From Enoplolaimus lenunculus (Eukaryota; Nematoda; Enoplea; Enoplida; Thoracostomopsidae): a DNA stretch of 64,000 nucleotides. The DNA is taken from NCBI GenBank assembly GCA_030248215.1, contig JASANG010002365.1, positions 186,001 through 250,000 of the forward strand. Direction: 5' to 3'. Position 1 is the first letter of the stretch, and each line of letters starts with the position of its first letter. The notes beneath the pieces were generated by a model, which worked only from the letters and a program-made list of their open reading frames with translations, was not told the DNA's origin and searched no databases. The position numbers were made by a program, and so were the translations under genes. Shown here piece after piece: positions 23,701 through 35,130 of this stretch.

Positions 23701-26700
23701 TTGAAGTTTTCAAAAAACATACGGCAAGTTAAAATGTCGGAGCTGAATGTCAATTTTTTTGCCGAAGCCGGGTATACGTTCGCACACTAGTGTCAATCAA
23801 ATGCAACAAAATTTTAGGTGGAATGGTGTTGCGTTGCTCTCAGAACCAGCCAGGGGATGGGAATTTGCTAAAAGAAATGATAGCATTAGGCAACCACTTT
23901 TCAAATTTGAAACACTGGTAAAAAAATTCTTGCAAAAATAATATGTACACATTTGACACATTAATCGAATCACAGTGCATTTCAAGTTTTGACAATTCAT
24001 CAACATAAGGTGAAGGTGTATAGATACATTGGCGTATAGGTAAAGATTTCGCTGCGTTAGCAATAATTCAGAAACTATATATTACTAGGTGCAAGAGTGG
24101 ATAATCGCTATAACAAGAGTGTGTAACTGGGCACATTCTGTGAAGAAAATAATGTACCCGGCACACTCTACGTTTTTGGCCTACCCCCTTTTTAGAGGGG
24201 GTTCAACCCCATGACACTTTATGTATGCGGCATCAAACATGCTCCCCTTAGAGTTTAATTTAGAGGTATTCATGTGTTAATGACCACCCTTCTAAACAAG
24301 TGGTGGTCGGCGAAAAACGCAACGCCCGGTGGTACATTTTGTACCACTCGGGACCCCAAGATCTGCACACTCTTGTCATTATCCACTCTTGGTAGGAGTA
24401 ATGGTTAGACGAACAAACACATGTATATTAACACAAACATATTATTTAATGTCATAAAAATAAAGTAATGTTTAAATTTTTAATGCATTCTAATTTATTG
24501 ATTTGCAGACACCACTTGTTGTAATCGAAATTGTTGTGGTCCAGGTCGATCTTTTGATATGGTTATTCGCGATACCGAAGATAACCCGGTAATGCATGTC
24601 AAACGTCCCTGGCGACCTTGTGCTGGAGGCTGTTGTTGTTGCTCACCATGTTGTTTGAACGTAAGGTTTATTATTTCTGGTCGCGTTTTATTGCTTATAT
24701 AAATTACCAAAAAGGTGCCTTTGAAATATTAACATTCTGATTTCTACTATTAGAGGCACCAGGACCGCGTCAGAGATATGGCGACATAACCACTCATCGT
24801 ACAGAAACAAGTGTTATTAATGTTAGCTTATAGAGCGAAGCGAATGTCTTAACAAAGCTCGCAGTTTAGCTAAGCATTTTATGTTTTGCACTCGATGGTC
24901 GAAAGGTGGTGTCTGTCCGTTCAAAAAGAATCTCACAAACCGCGCCTAAATTGTGACTTTTTAAGTTATTTCACTAATTATTAGGGTTACATGCAATCTA
25001 ATTTAAGCAATAAATGATTTTTGGGTGCGCAGAATCTGAATAAATTGTCTACAAATCTTCAAAACCGTTGCATAAAATAGTTAGATAATGCCTAATTTGC
25101 ATATTTGCTTAATTGATAAGCCTAAATGAAGACTTTTCGCAACGCTTCACTAATTATTAGGGTTCTGAAGGGTTTTTGGGTGCGAGGAATCTGAATAAAT
25201 TGTTTACAAACCTTGAAAATCGATAAATGAATAGTTAACTAATGACTAATTTGCATATTAGCTTAACTGATAAGCCTAAATTGGATTCAGCGCCATCCTG
25301 GTTGTAAGCAATCAAATTCAGCACTAAAGAGTTTTCGGGTGCGAGGAATCCTATATTGTTTACCAGCCTCCAAAACCGATACTTGAATAGTTAGCTAATA
25401 CCTAATTTGCATATTAACTTAACTTATAAGCCTAAATTAGGACTTTTTAAATTATTTCATTGATTATAAGAATTACTGAAGGGTTTCTGAGTGCGAGCGA
25501 TCTGAATAAATAGTTTGTAAACCTCCAAAACCGATAATTAAATAGTTAGCAAATTGCTAATTTGCACATTAGCTTAATTAGTTTTGCCTAAATTAGACTA
25601 TTTAAATTATTTCACTGATTATTAGGGTTACAATAAAGTATTGTTTACAAGCCTTCAAAACCGATACTAGGAGTGTTCGCTAGTAGTTAATTTACATATT
25701 AGCTTAACTAATTAGCCAAATATGGAGTTTTTAAATTATTTCACTGAGGATTAGGGTTACTGAAGGGTATTTAGATGCGAGCAATTAAAATAAATTGTGT
25801 ATAACCCTTCAAGACCGATAATTAAATAGCTTGCTAATGGCTAATTTGCATATTAGCTTAATTAGTTCTGCCTAAATTAGGACTTTGTAAATTATTATTT
25901 CACTGATTATTAGAATTACAAGGAAACAAATTCAGTACTAAATGGTTTTGGGTGCGAGAAATCTGAATAAATTGTTTATAAACCTCCAAAACCGATCAGC
26001 GAATAGTCAACTAAAGTGTATCCGTTCTTGCTTTATAAGTTTGGAATGCTTAGCTAGACTGATCAAAAAGTAAGCATGTCCGAGCGTCGCTCAATGTAGT
26101 TCTACTACGACTGGTTCAACAACCCTTAGTATTGCGTTTTTATAAAACATATCTGTCTTGTTGTGTAACAGCTGGCATGTTACAGGCGGTTGACGTCGTC
26201 CTGCCAGGATCGAATCGTCGACTGGGCAGAATTCAAGAGCGATGGAGTTTTTGTGCTCCGAAATTTGAAGTGCAAGACGGAGACGGCAATGTTGTACTTT
26301 ACATCAAAGGACAGTGTTGCACATGTGTACTGCCATGTTTCAGAAAATGTCGTAGTATTAAATTCATGGTTAGTTTTCAGTAGATAATGTCTGGGTTGTC
26401 ATTTAAATGTCGAATTTTATACCCAGGTATGTAACTCTCGTGACTCATACGAATTCAGCAATATTATATTTCCAAACGTCTCATCTATCATTCAGTCAAG
26501 ATTGGCCCAGATTGTAAAACTAGGAATACAAACGCAACAAGCGCCATAGCGATCACAGCCCATGTAAAGATCAGTGGCGGAACGTTTTTCTATGGGACTA
26601 GAAAGTGTACGCTTAAGCTTTAGACTATTTTTTGCTCGACTTAGGCTTAGGCTTAGAAATATGCTCATTCTTACGCTTAAGCTTAGGCTTAGGCTTAGGA

Positions 26701-27556
26701 TTAGGAATATGCTTATAATACCGTTCCGCCCCCGTTCTTTACATTGGCCGGGATCACTGTGCAGTGTAAACTTAGTTGTGTCCATGACTCTACGTTTGGT
26801 CATTTCCAAACTAGAGGCTTTAGCGCATTGGTATTCATGTATGAAATTTGATATTAGTTTAACAAGAGCAATGTGTTTTTGTTGATTGAGTTCTATGTTG
26901 TCTGTTAGTTTTTGTTTACCAAGTGATCTTTGTCTTTTCAGGTAACTACAGCAAACACAGGTGAAAAAATAGGTGCAATTCGCAAGCAATGGAGCGGTTA
27001 CGGCAAAGAATTGCTAACAGACGCAGACGTATTTGGCGTTTCGTTTCCAGTCGATTTGGCAATCGCAACAAAAGCAACGCTGCTTGGTGCAACGTTTTTA
27101 ATCGTATGTGATTGATTTCATTGTTTTCAGTATTCTTCATTGATTGCAGAGTGTCGGACATTGCCGGGCTTCAGAAATAAATTTGAAGCTTAAAAACGAT
27201 GCTCGCCTGCATGAGACGGCGTTCGGCAGCATGCACCGAGCGCAGCGTTACCCTAAAGATTGCGCTACGCTTGCGCGTTGAAACTCTATGTGGTACCGTC
27301 TAGTAGTGGGTACGGCTATGCCATTTTATATCGTTCGCGGCCTAGTGAAATCAAAAAGTAGTCTTAGAAGTTTTATAACCTACAAACCATAGTTATTACT
27401 TTTTCTCTGAATAAAGTGAAATACGATAGTTAGAGCGTCAGAGGTATCAATTTTTGTAGAGAAACACTTTAACAAATGAGACGCTTGATTTGTGGGTTTG
27501 TATTTTAGGATTTTATGTTTTTCGAAAGTGATCCAAACAGCTCCGACGATGCTTGA
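20572..27556 (+). CDS. Phospholipid scramblase, paralogue B (7 exons)
   Basis: Tandem paralogue of the upstream gene. Exons: 20572-20611, 22610-22714, 23193-23270, 24509-24660, 26186-26368, 26942-27103, 27509-27556; 255 residues, all GT-AG, frame preserved. It begins MADDDVIIKQPTSG. Exon 2 has LEQLRDMEELCIKQK; exon 4 ends in a palmitoylation-type cysteine cluster (CCCCSPCC, about residues 116-123); exon 5 has APKFEVQDGDGNVVLYIKG; exon 6 has WSGYGKELLTDADVFGVSFP, covering the calcium-binding segment near residues 213-224; the C-terminus is the FLIDFMFFE membrane end plus a short acidic tail. No Pro-rich cytoplasmic extension, so it is shorter than human PLSCR1 and resembles PLSCR2-type proteins. 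Intron 1 carries two LINE copies and intron 4 a tandem array. It converges on RACK1 across 7.6 kb of repeats. Confidence 0.95.
20649..20738 (-). repeat. (CAA)n 3' tail of LINE copy 1
   Basis: About 30 CAA units on the minus strand, starting 38 bases after exon 1 of scramblase B. They follow the stop of the LINE reading frame, as expected for a microsatellite-type LINE tail. Poly-Cys, poly-Val and poly-Gln open frames here are translations of the repeat. Confidence 0.85.
20739..21673 (-). mobile_element. LINE copy 1, 5'-truncated, RNase H region
   Basis: The minus-strand frame 21448-20750 encodes the C-terminal part of a LINE ORF2: RNase H residues (ETELIALELA; SDSRAALRCM; WVPGHIGLIGNETVDAAAK) followed by a CX2CX8HX4C knuckle and ending AFARRTLYSS. 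Upstream, in another frame (about 21640-21423), lies pre-RNase H sequence ending AAVDLLV. The residues between DLLV and CSYETEL that should hold the first catalytic Asp (TDGS) are missing, so the copy is dead. The architecture fits I-like LINEs with an RNase H domain. The reverse transcriptase and endonuclease are absent. Confidence 0.85.
21675..22340 (-). mobile_element. LINE copy 2, related and more decayed
   Basis: On the minus strand about 22172-21790 gives LIKRWVRKETEGD, LTKEDNTNLARFRTGHHPN (compare LSRKDAVLLARLRAGH of copy 1), then in another frame KEEPKTVEHCLTNCQA, and ends RALARRTL shortly before a stop, as copy 1 does. A (CAA)n tail mixed with CAG units follows (21783-21675). Frames are broken several times. 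Copy 1 abuts this tail, suggesting copy 1 inserted into it. The upstream limit near 22340 is uncertain. Confidence 0.75.
24090..24392. mobile_element. Family I element in scramblase B intron 3
   Basis: Termini GCAAGAGTGGATAAT and ATTATCCACTCTTGG are inverted repeats. Inner sequence ATAATGTACCCGGCACACTC and AAACGCAACGCCCGG match family I. Ends about 115 bases before exon 4. Confidence 0.75.
24935..26000. repeat. Tandem array of about 155-bp units in scramblase B intron 4
   Basis: TAATTTGCATATTAGCTTAA and its variants begin near 25093, 25249, 25405, 25558, 25689 and 25842 (spacing about 131-156). Each unit also contains TTTCACTGATTATTAGGGTTAC, GGGTGCGAGGAATCTGAATAA and CCTCCAAAACCGATA-type segments. 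Six to seven diverged units fill almost the whole intron. Units contain TTTGCAT (octamer-like), probably by chance. Confidence 0.9.
26557..26749. mobile_element. Family A MITE in scramblase B intron 5
   Basis: Ends GCCCATGTAAAGATCAGTGG and CCCCGTTCTTTACATTGGCC. Flanks GCGATCAC and GGGATCAC match at 7 of 8 positions. Contains the TTAGGC core and CTTTAGACTATTTTTTGC. Confidence 0.8.
27186..27256. mobile_element. Family G end fragment
   Basis: GGCGTTCGGCAGC followed by GAGCGCAGCGTTACCC and TAA, like the right half of family G. Confidence 0.4.
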
Positions 27557-28863
27557 TTTCAAGGTTCGCAAATCAGAATGTCTTGTTTTAAAAAAGAACG
27601 CTTGACAGGTTTGTTTGAAGACGGAAAATTGAATCTCAACTTGGTTTTCATAAAGTTTTTTTCAGTAATTTAATATATGTCGTTATCTGCACGCCGGCTT
27701 TACACAGTTATTATATCTATTCTCACAGCGACAAAATTGCTATATCCTATCACAGTATTAATATTGTTCGACATCCGGTTGCTTCGTGTACTGAAATGGA
27801 TTATATTAAATTTGCATTTATTCACGTCGTATATTCGTTGGAAAATACTTTAGCGCAGCATTTTACTGCTACTTATCGCGCTGGAGTTCTGCAAAATCAC
27901 AGAATTCGGTTGTGTGTGGTTTACAGAGTAATAATGGGATCAAAACCACTAAATATAAACTGCAGAAATAAGTTTGCAAAAAGCTGTGCAAAACCAGTGT
28001 TTGAAATAAAACGTATCAGTATTTCTGTCGGTTTAATCTTTTTATAGATATTTAATCGAATATTCAATTTTTTGCATTCAGGGATATTATTAATGTCCAA
28101 TGTGCTTGCATGTGCTTGCCTTTAGCTTTAACACTGTTCTCAATATGTTTCGTTCGAGTTTGTTATTATGTGTGCAATGAATCAAGTACATACAGCGATG
28201 TATCATTTTATTTTTAATCTGTTTGCTTAACTTAACTCAACCATAATGAATAATTATGGTTGAGTACTTAAGGTTTGTAGTCGCAGGTACGTGAGATAAC
28301 GTTAATCACGACATAAACAATGGTATTACTGTGCCTAACTAGACGAGTATTTACTGCTGGTGCCAATTGAACGTGCCAACTTAAACTGTCACAAGCTGGA
28401 AAAACAGATTTGGAATTATAGGTACACCGATAGTCACTTGGCAAGTATTAATCAAAGCCCCACTACAATTATTAAGCGCGGACTTTAGTTGACACTAGTC
28501 AAGTGACTAACGATGTATATTTCAAAAATCTGTCTTTCTAACCGCTCGCTCTTATCAACATCTGTTGGGCATTCGGGCGAAGGTTGCTGCAAAAAATTAC
28601 TGATTATGCACCTATGAGACAATGTTTTTTATCGATAAACTTTGGCTACGAGATGAAAACATCTGTAATAACGGGGAATTTTAATGTTCTTATTTACAGA
28701 CAATTTGTTCCCTGACAGAGAAGTTAACTTTTCTGAGATACCTTAAAGATAGTGTCGAATCTTGTTTCTGGATGTCTCAGTAAGGCCCGATGTGCTTCGT
28801 ATGAAACTTAACAGGTCTACAAAATGTAGTTGGTGAAAAATACCCGACCATATCCATTCCGTT
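27557..28863. other. 3' flank of scramblase B, no gene
   Basis: AATAAA at 28005-28010 is a possible polyadenylation signal, about 450 bases after the stop. No further exon, RNA gene or transposon with clear ends. Confidence 0.4.
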
Positions 28864-29417
28864 CAGGGTGCGACCGGATATCCGGCTCCGGTTTGCTATC
28901 CGGCAAAAAACCCGCATCCGGTCCCGGTATCCGGTATAAACCTACCGGATCCTGGATTTCGGCGGTGATTTCGTAAATCTCAAATTATTGCAAATTATGT
29001 TGTGAGATGTTATGTTTTCGGTCCCATTATATGTAAGTATACAGTAGTACAACAGAACCGATAAGGTGTTTGAGCATACTTTGATTGTCCGAACATGATT
29101 TGGTTAGTAACATGGCGATTAGGGTATACATTTGTAAGATATACAGTATTTTGCTGTAATACTTCCGTGAGTTTTGTTAATTGTTAAGAGAAAAGATGAC
29201 AAATAAAGTAGAAATTTTTTTAAATTTACATTACGTTGGTGTATTCTGTGTTATTCCATGTCCTTTATGTTTGTTGCGACGATATCATATTTACTGACGC
29301 ATTAACGTGCTACAAATTGATTTATTTAAAAAACACACTATCCGGTTAACATCCGGTTCCGGTAAAAAATCACTACCCGGTTCCGGTATCCGGTTTTTGC
29401 GATCCGGTTGCACCCAG
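28864..29417. mobile_element. Family F element, hAT-like
   Basis: Starts CAGGGTGCGACCGGATATCC and ends CCGGTTGCACCCAG, an inverted repeat. Flanks ATTCCGTT (28856-28863) and ATTCCATT (29418-29425) match at 7 of 8, giving an 8-bp duplication. Non-coding, 554 bp. Confidence 0.8.
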
Positions 29418-29661
29418 ATTCCATTGCCGCAGTACATATTTCTGTACTTATTGCTCCATTGAATATTAGTTTTGCAGCACTTGAAATCATCACGGGTGAA
29501 CTTTAATTGATACTGTTATCTTATAGGGATAACTTTAATTGATGGTTTAGAAGGAATTTAGTTGATCCAAGATCATTTAAAATCCAATCAATATAACGAT
29601 ATACCTATAAATCACTCCGCACAAAAATTTTGTTGCTTTTGAGCTCAAACTCTAAATTCTA

Positions 29662-29854
29662 CACTGCAAAAAATGGCGAGTCAAATTGACTCTCTCCGAA
29701 ATAGGCTTTTACACAAACTGAGTCAAAATTTGACTCCACCAGATTCAAATGCGGCTCAATTTGATTCTGGCGGAGTCGAATTTTGACTCAGTTGGTTGTG
29801 TCTGGAAAAGCCTATTTCGGAGAGAGTCAATTTGACGCACCATTTTTTGCAGTG
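29662..29854. mobile_element. Family C MITE
   Basis: CACTGCAAAAAATGGCGAGT to CACCATTTTTTGCAGTG, flanked by TA on each side. Almost fully self-complementary. Confidence 0.85.
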
Positions 29855-29903
29855 TATATCGTATTTAAATCACGCAATTTTTTTGTTACATATAGATATG
29901 TAG

Positions 29904-30201
29904 CAGGGTACAACCGGAGGTCTGCCTCCGGCTCCGGCAGACAATTAACTTCCGGTTCCGGTAGAATTTTTGCCATCTGTTTAGCGCGTTTCGTTGTACT
30001 TGTCACAACTTCCAGGAAAGAATTGCCGAAAATTCGCAGAAAATTTGTGTAAAATCAAACAACTTAGCAACATATTGCAGATATTGGCTAAAATTAACTA
30101 TAACTAACCGTCATTTTACTACCTAATTTCGCCTCACCTCCGGCTCCGGCAAGTTTCGTGGACCTCCGGCTTCGGTATTATTCACCTCGAGTTGCACCCT
30201 G
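29904..30201. mobile_element. Family E element, hAT-like
   Basis: CAGGGTACAACCGGAGGT at the left and GAGTTGCACCCTG at the right. Flanks ATATGTAG and ATATGTCG match at 7 of 8. Interior has repeated CTCCGGCTCCGGCA-type segments. Confidence 0.85.
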
Positions 30202-30354
30202 ATATGTCGCAATTGATCGATATATAATAAAAATGACGAAATTTATCTAAAATCTGAAAACATTTGTTTGCATTCGCTTTTTTGTTTTAAATTTTGCTTG
30301 TTGTCGCTTTGATTGAGAGCGGTCTATACTGTTTTATTGTGTATCAATTGTTTG

Positions 30355-30524
30355 GGCCAATGTAAAGAACAGGGGCGGAACAGTATTATAAGCATATGCC
30401 TAAGCCTAAGCGTAAGAATGAGCATATTCCTATTCCTAAGCCAAGCAAAAAATAGTCTAAATCTTAAGCTAACTCTTTTCTAGTTCCACAGAAAAACGTT
30501 CCGTCCCTGATCTTTACATGGGCC
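30355..30524. mobile_element. Family A MITE
   Basis: GGCCAATGTAAAGAACAGGG to CCTGATCTTTACATGGGCC with a short CCTAAG core and AAAAATAGTCTAAATCTTAAG. Flanks ATTGTTTG and ATGGTTGG match at 6 of 8. Confidence 0.8.
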
Positions 30525-31658
30525 ATGGTTGGCGACATTCAGATCTGTTATTTTTTTATATTTTTGTACATATTTTATGTAAATGGCTCGGGTTATATCC
30601 AGACACAAAAATTGGAGTGACACCGTTTTATTCCGACCATTTTCTAACATAAAAGAGTACTTTCAATACGTGAGTGTGCTGCTAAGTACGAATATAGGTA
30701 AACATACTAGCTTGAGTAATGGATCAAATTCTGTACTGAACATATTTTGGTCCAGGATATCCGTAATCAAATCTTTGATTTCCAAACCTCATGCCAATTT
30801 GGCTCCTCATATAATCTCCCCTGACAATTTCATTTAAATTGTTATTTTTTAAGCCTTGAATTCTTTCACTTTTTGTTATTTTTATGGAGTATACTGCGAA
30901 ACCAAAAGTGTATTTTCAACAGTTCGGAAATCTACCATTTTTGTGTACGTGAAAGCGACGCGCTGAGTTGAATTGCGTCATTTTTTGCGTTGGCTGACTG
31001 GTTTAGCATACTTTTACTATTAATTTTTAATTTCTTTTTATTAAAAGTAAAAACCAAGACAATGGCCCATGTTAACCTTGCTACCGTCTTAAAATCTCAC
31101 TGTTCCATGATAAGAATTTGTAATAGCAGGTGGAATGTTGGGATTTCGGAATATATATGGTCGAAGGAAGGATTGTGGGATTTTAGCATATGGTGAAGGT
31201 AAAGTACCTAGGATTTTGGGAATTTGGAATTTCGGAATATGGTCGCACGTGGTATTTTTGGCTTTGGGATATGGCACGGCCGAGGCAATGTTTTGTGTAA
31301 GACAAAGGCTAACGCAACGGCCGAAGTAAATATTTAAGCCATGCGCCACAGCCTACGCCTATACAACAAACCTAACTCTATTAAGCCGGACCTTTGCCTA
31401 AACCTAAGCCTTAGCCCAAACCTAAGGCTACGCAATAGGAATTGACTGCGATGAATACTATTGAAATCACAAAATGCAGGAATTTGTTCAATATTTTGAC
31501 TCGGGTATATAAATACAGAATTCCGTTTCATCTTCAGCTACTTTCGTGGTGAAACAATGCAAATTATTTCAAAAAATATTTAACACTATTCCAGATATTC
31601 GGTTATGTTTCTTTCACCATATCCACATATTTTTCAAATAGGGATATGCTGAGCCCAT
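30525..31658. other. No gene seen
   Basis: Contains short imperfect repeats around GGATTTCGGAATAT (31140-31240) and scattered CCTAAGCC motifs (31380-31440). Open frames show no domain. Confidence 0.45.
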
Positions 31659-32015
31659 CAGGGTGCAACCGGAGGTGAATGCCGGAGCCGGAAGTCAACG
31701 AAACTTGTCGGAACCGGAGGTCAACGAAACTTGCCGGAACCGGAGCCAGAGGTGAGGGGAAATTAGATAGTAAAATGATGGTTTAGTTAATTTTAGCGAA
31801 TATCTGCAATATATATGTTAAATTGTTCGGTTTTTTAATACGCTAATTTTCTGCTAAATTTCGGAAATTCTTTCCTGAAAAATGTGACAAAAGTAAAACG
31901 AAACGCGCTGAGCAGATGAATTTGGCAAAATTATGCAAAATTTTACTACCGAAATTGCCGGAACCTCTGGGAAAAATTTTACCGGAGCCGGAGGCAGACC
32001 TCCGGTTGTACCCTG
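31659..32015. mobile_element. Family E element
   Basis: CAGGGTGCAACCGGAGGTGA to CCTCCGGTTGTACCCTG. Flanks GAGCCCAT and GTGTCCAT match at 6 of 8. Interior order: TTAGCGAATATCTGCAATAT, AATTTCGGAAATTC, AAACGCGCTGAGCAGAT, ACCGAAATTGCCGGAACC. Confidence 0.85.
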
Positions 32016-32084
32016 GTGTCCATCTGTAGTTTTTACGCACTTATTCCCTAATTCGTGTCACTACAGGAAGCTCTTACTTAGGCT

Positions 32085-32256
32085 GGCCCATGTTACCTTA
32101 AGGGGCGTCCAGATTTCTGGTTGGTCCATAAAAGAGTCGAATTAGATTCCAGATTACATTTTTTACTTAGGCTTAGGAACTCATATTTACAACGCTTAGG
32201 CATAGGCTTAGGAATACACTTAACCTACTGTTACGCCCCTTAAAGTAACATTGGCC
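32085..32256. mobile_element. Family B MITE, compact copy
   Basis: GGCCCATGTTACCTTAAGGG to GCCCCTTAAAGTAACATTGGCC in 172 bp with the TTCTGGTTGGTCCATAAAAG signature. This is the most compact family B copy with both ends in the window. Confidence 0.85.
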
Positions 32257-32456
32257 CTTTTAGGCTTATACTTAGGAATATATAAGCTTTCGCTATATAT
32301 TTTATGCTTTTTGTTTTACATTTTGCCAAATAAACATAAAACGGCTATATCATGGTGTATATGCTGTTATATAATCGGTATGGTTGGCATTTCAATGGCT
32401 TTTTTAACACGACACTCATGTTTCGTGGAGATTTTGCACTATCCATTACGCATACC

Positions 32457-32920
32457 AGGGTGTAACCGGTGGTGAAAAATACCGGAGCCGAAACTATGCG
32501 GGGATCCTGTTATAACTATGGGGCGGCGCGGCTGCTCTCAAGTTATCGTATACACGAAGCCACTAGCCATCTTTCTTAAACAATATTACGGGGCATTGGG
32601 CATTTGCGAACTTATGCGATATTTCATTACCAATATGCTGCAATATTGTTCCACTCAAATCTTAAAGTAATTATTGTTTGGTCTGTTTTTCTGTGGGACT
32701 GCAACAGAGTAAGCTTAAGCTTTAGGCTTTTTTTTTGCTTGGCTTTAGGAACATGGTCATTGTTTACACTTAGGCTTAGACTTAGGAATAAATCCGGTGA
32801 ATATTCATATTCCTCAGTTGCATGCAGTGTGCAACCGGACGTGAAAAACATCGGAGCCGGAGGTCAATGAATATTGCCGGAACCAGAAGTGGAACAAAAT
32901 TAAGCAATAGTACAGTAGAG
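32457..32920. mobile_element. Fragments of families E and A
   Basis: A family E left end (CAGGGTGTAACCGGTGGTGA) lies at 32456. Family A interior (AAGCTTAAGCTTTAGGC and TTAGGCTTAGACTTAGG) lies at 32700-32795. A second E left end (GTGTGCAACCGGACGTGA) starts at 32828. All are truncated. Confidence 0.6.
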
Positions 32921-33236
32921 CAGGGAACAACCGGAGGTCTGCCTTCCGGCAGAAAATCGGCCTCCGGCTCCGGTAGAAGTTTTGCCGGAGGTTCCGGCAA
33001 TTTCGGTAGTACCTAATCTTTTTTGCAGGATTTAGCAAAATTTATGTTTAATTTGCTTCGCTTCACTTTTGTCACAATTTTCAGAAAAGAATTTCCAAAA
33101 TTTCTCAGAAATTTAACGGAAAACCAAACAACTTAACAACATATTGCAGATATTGGCTAAAATTAACTAATTAACTCATTTTTACTACATAATTTTCCCT
33201 CACCTCCCGGTATTTTTCATCTCCGGTTGCCCCCTG
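32921..33236. mobile_element. Family E element, first of an adjoining pair
   Basis: CAGGGAACAACCGGAGGTCT to CTCCGGTTGCCCCCTG. Runs in the opposite internal orientation to the next copy, from which only GCAG separates it. Confidence 0.75.
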
Positions 33237-33240
33237 GCAG

Positions 33241-33606
33241 CAGGGTGCAACCGGAGGTGAAAAATATCGGAGCCAGTGGTCAGCGAAACTTGCCGAAGTC
33301 AGAGGTGAGGTGAAATTAGCCAGTAAAAATGATGGTTAATTAGTTAATTTTAGCCAATATCTGCAATATGTTAAGTTGTTTGATTTTACGCTATTTTTCT
33401 GCGAAATTTCGGAAATTCTTTCTTGAAAATTGACAACAGTAAAAGGAAACACGCTAAAACAGATAAATTTTGCAATATGCAAAATGTTATTACTATACCG
33501 AAATTGCCAGGACCTCCGGCAAACATTCTACCAGAGTCGGAGGCCGATTTTCTGCCGGAGCCGGAGGCCGATTTTCTGCCGGAGCCGGACCTCCGGTTGT
33601 ACCCTG
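33241..33606. mobile_element. Family E element, second of an adjoining pair
   Basis: CAGGGTGCAACCGGAGGTGA to CTCCGGTTGTACCCTG. The GCCGGAGCCGGAGGCCGATTT module is repeated near its right end. Head-to-head with the previous copy, so the pair forms a larger inverted repeat. Confidence 0.8.
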
Positions 33607-33940
33607 CTGGTTATGGGTCATATACGTTATACTGTCTAGGCTACTGCAAAAATTTATATATACTCATCCCAGTCCCTAAGTTCCTTCTGCAGTGTTATCT
33701 AATACAGTCTATTCGACGGTATTTTTAGCGATTGTACAGTGTCCGAAGGGCCCCTTATTGTTAGTGTCCACATTGTTCTTACTCTCTTCGAAGGGACTAC
33801 CGGTAAAACGCAATAAAGTATTTAAAGATTGCTTTGTACTGCCATGGCAGCCAAGTGTGTGGACTGTTTGTACAGCAGCGTAATTTGGACGACCCATAAC
33901 TATACACACAAAACACGTTTTCTTATATTAAAGAAATATT

Positions 33941-34093
33941 GGCCCATGCATGTAGAACAGGGCCGGAACAGTAGCATAAGCATATTCGTAAGCCTAAGCG
34001 TATGAATGAGCCTATTAGTAAGCCTAAATCAAAAAATTAGTCTAAGATTAGAGCCCCTCCTAAAACGATCCGGCCCTGTTCTATACATGGGCC
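33941..34093. mobile_element. Family A MITE with perfect 8-bp duplication
   Basis: Begins GGCCCATGCATGTAGAACAG and ends CTGTTCTATACATGGGCC. Identical flanks GAAATATT at 33933-33940 and 34094-34101 define the exact element ends and an 8-bp target site. Confidence 0.9.
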
Positions 34094-34101
34094 GAAATAT
34101 T

Positions 34102-35130
34102 TGTTAAATGCAAAACATTTATGTCTTAATCTAGACTTCAGACACACATTTCTTGAATGCAAAACATTAGTTTCTGAAATTTTTCAATATCTGTGAAATT
34201 TTCAACACATATCTATTTAAGAACGCATTGCATACAAGACAATTATGCCTGAAATATAAGACAAATATGTCTGAAATAAGACTTGTTGATTTTGTATGTT
34301 ATGCCTTAGAAACGAGATTTGACAGAGAAGCCACCTTCAAAATTGGGAGGTAAGCTCAACCAAATTAACTAATTTTACAACCTACGTCCAAGTCGTAAAC
34401 TTAGGTTGGGGAACATGAGCTCAACCCGAAATATCTTTGAAACTTGATTGAGGTAAGCTCAACCAAATTGACTAATTTTACAAGCTATGCGTCCAAGTTT
34501 ATATACTCTGAAGAATATAGACGAAGCAATTTTTTACATGCATAAAAATCAGAAAATAAATTCTTGAATATAAGGCAACTATTTCTGGAAAATTTGTTTC
34601 TTGTGTATTGTTGCAATTTCTTGGACATAAGATATTTATGTTTTAATCATTTCAGACATAAAATGTCTGAGCTGTTTAAGGCTGCTGTCTGAAATACAAG
34701 AAATTATCGTCAAGAAAATTTAAGAAAGTTGGAGTCTTGAAATATCAAGACAATTTATTTTGTGTGTAGTATTGGCAGAAAAATAAAACTTCTGAAAGTT
34801 TAGTAGACTTTCCTCGGAAAAATTGCACAAAAGTTCTAAAGAATATTTTAAATTTGCTTCGATACCTCTTGTCCACTTAAATACTGGCTTCAAAACATTA
34901 AAATCACTCATCAGCACTCACTTCGAGTAAATTACAACACGATACCACAGGCATACCCTAAATCCAATAAACGCTTCGAAACTTAACCACAAAAATTTTT
35001 ACTGCGCAACGGTAAACAATAATTCAACAACAAACAAATACTTGCAGAATTTAAGAAACGAAACCATCAATGTCTGCAGTCAGACATAACTTTGCCATTC
35101 ATTTAAATCAAAGTGAGCACTAGTAATAGT
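34102..35130. repeat. Family L repeat and 3' flank of RACK1
   Basis: About 34160-34790 shares AATTTTACAACCTA, GCTCAACCCGAAATATC and multiple AGACATAA/AGACAATTT motifs with 50.85-51.23 kb, so it is an interspersed repeat of unknown class. No gene. The 3' untranslated region of RACK1 should enter this region; the nearest AATAAA on the minus strand is near 34754-34759. Confidence 0.5.
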
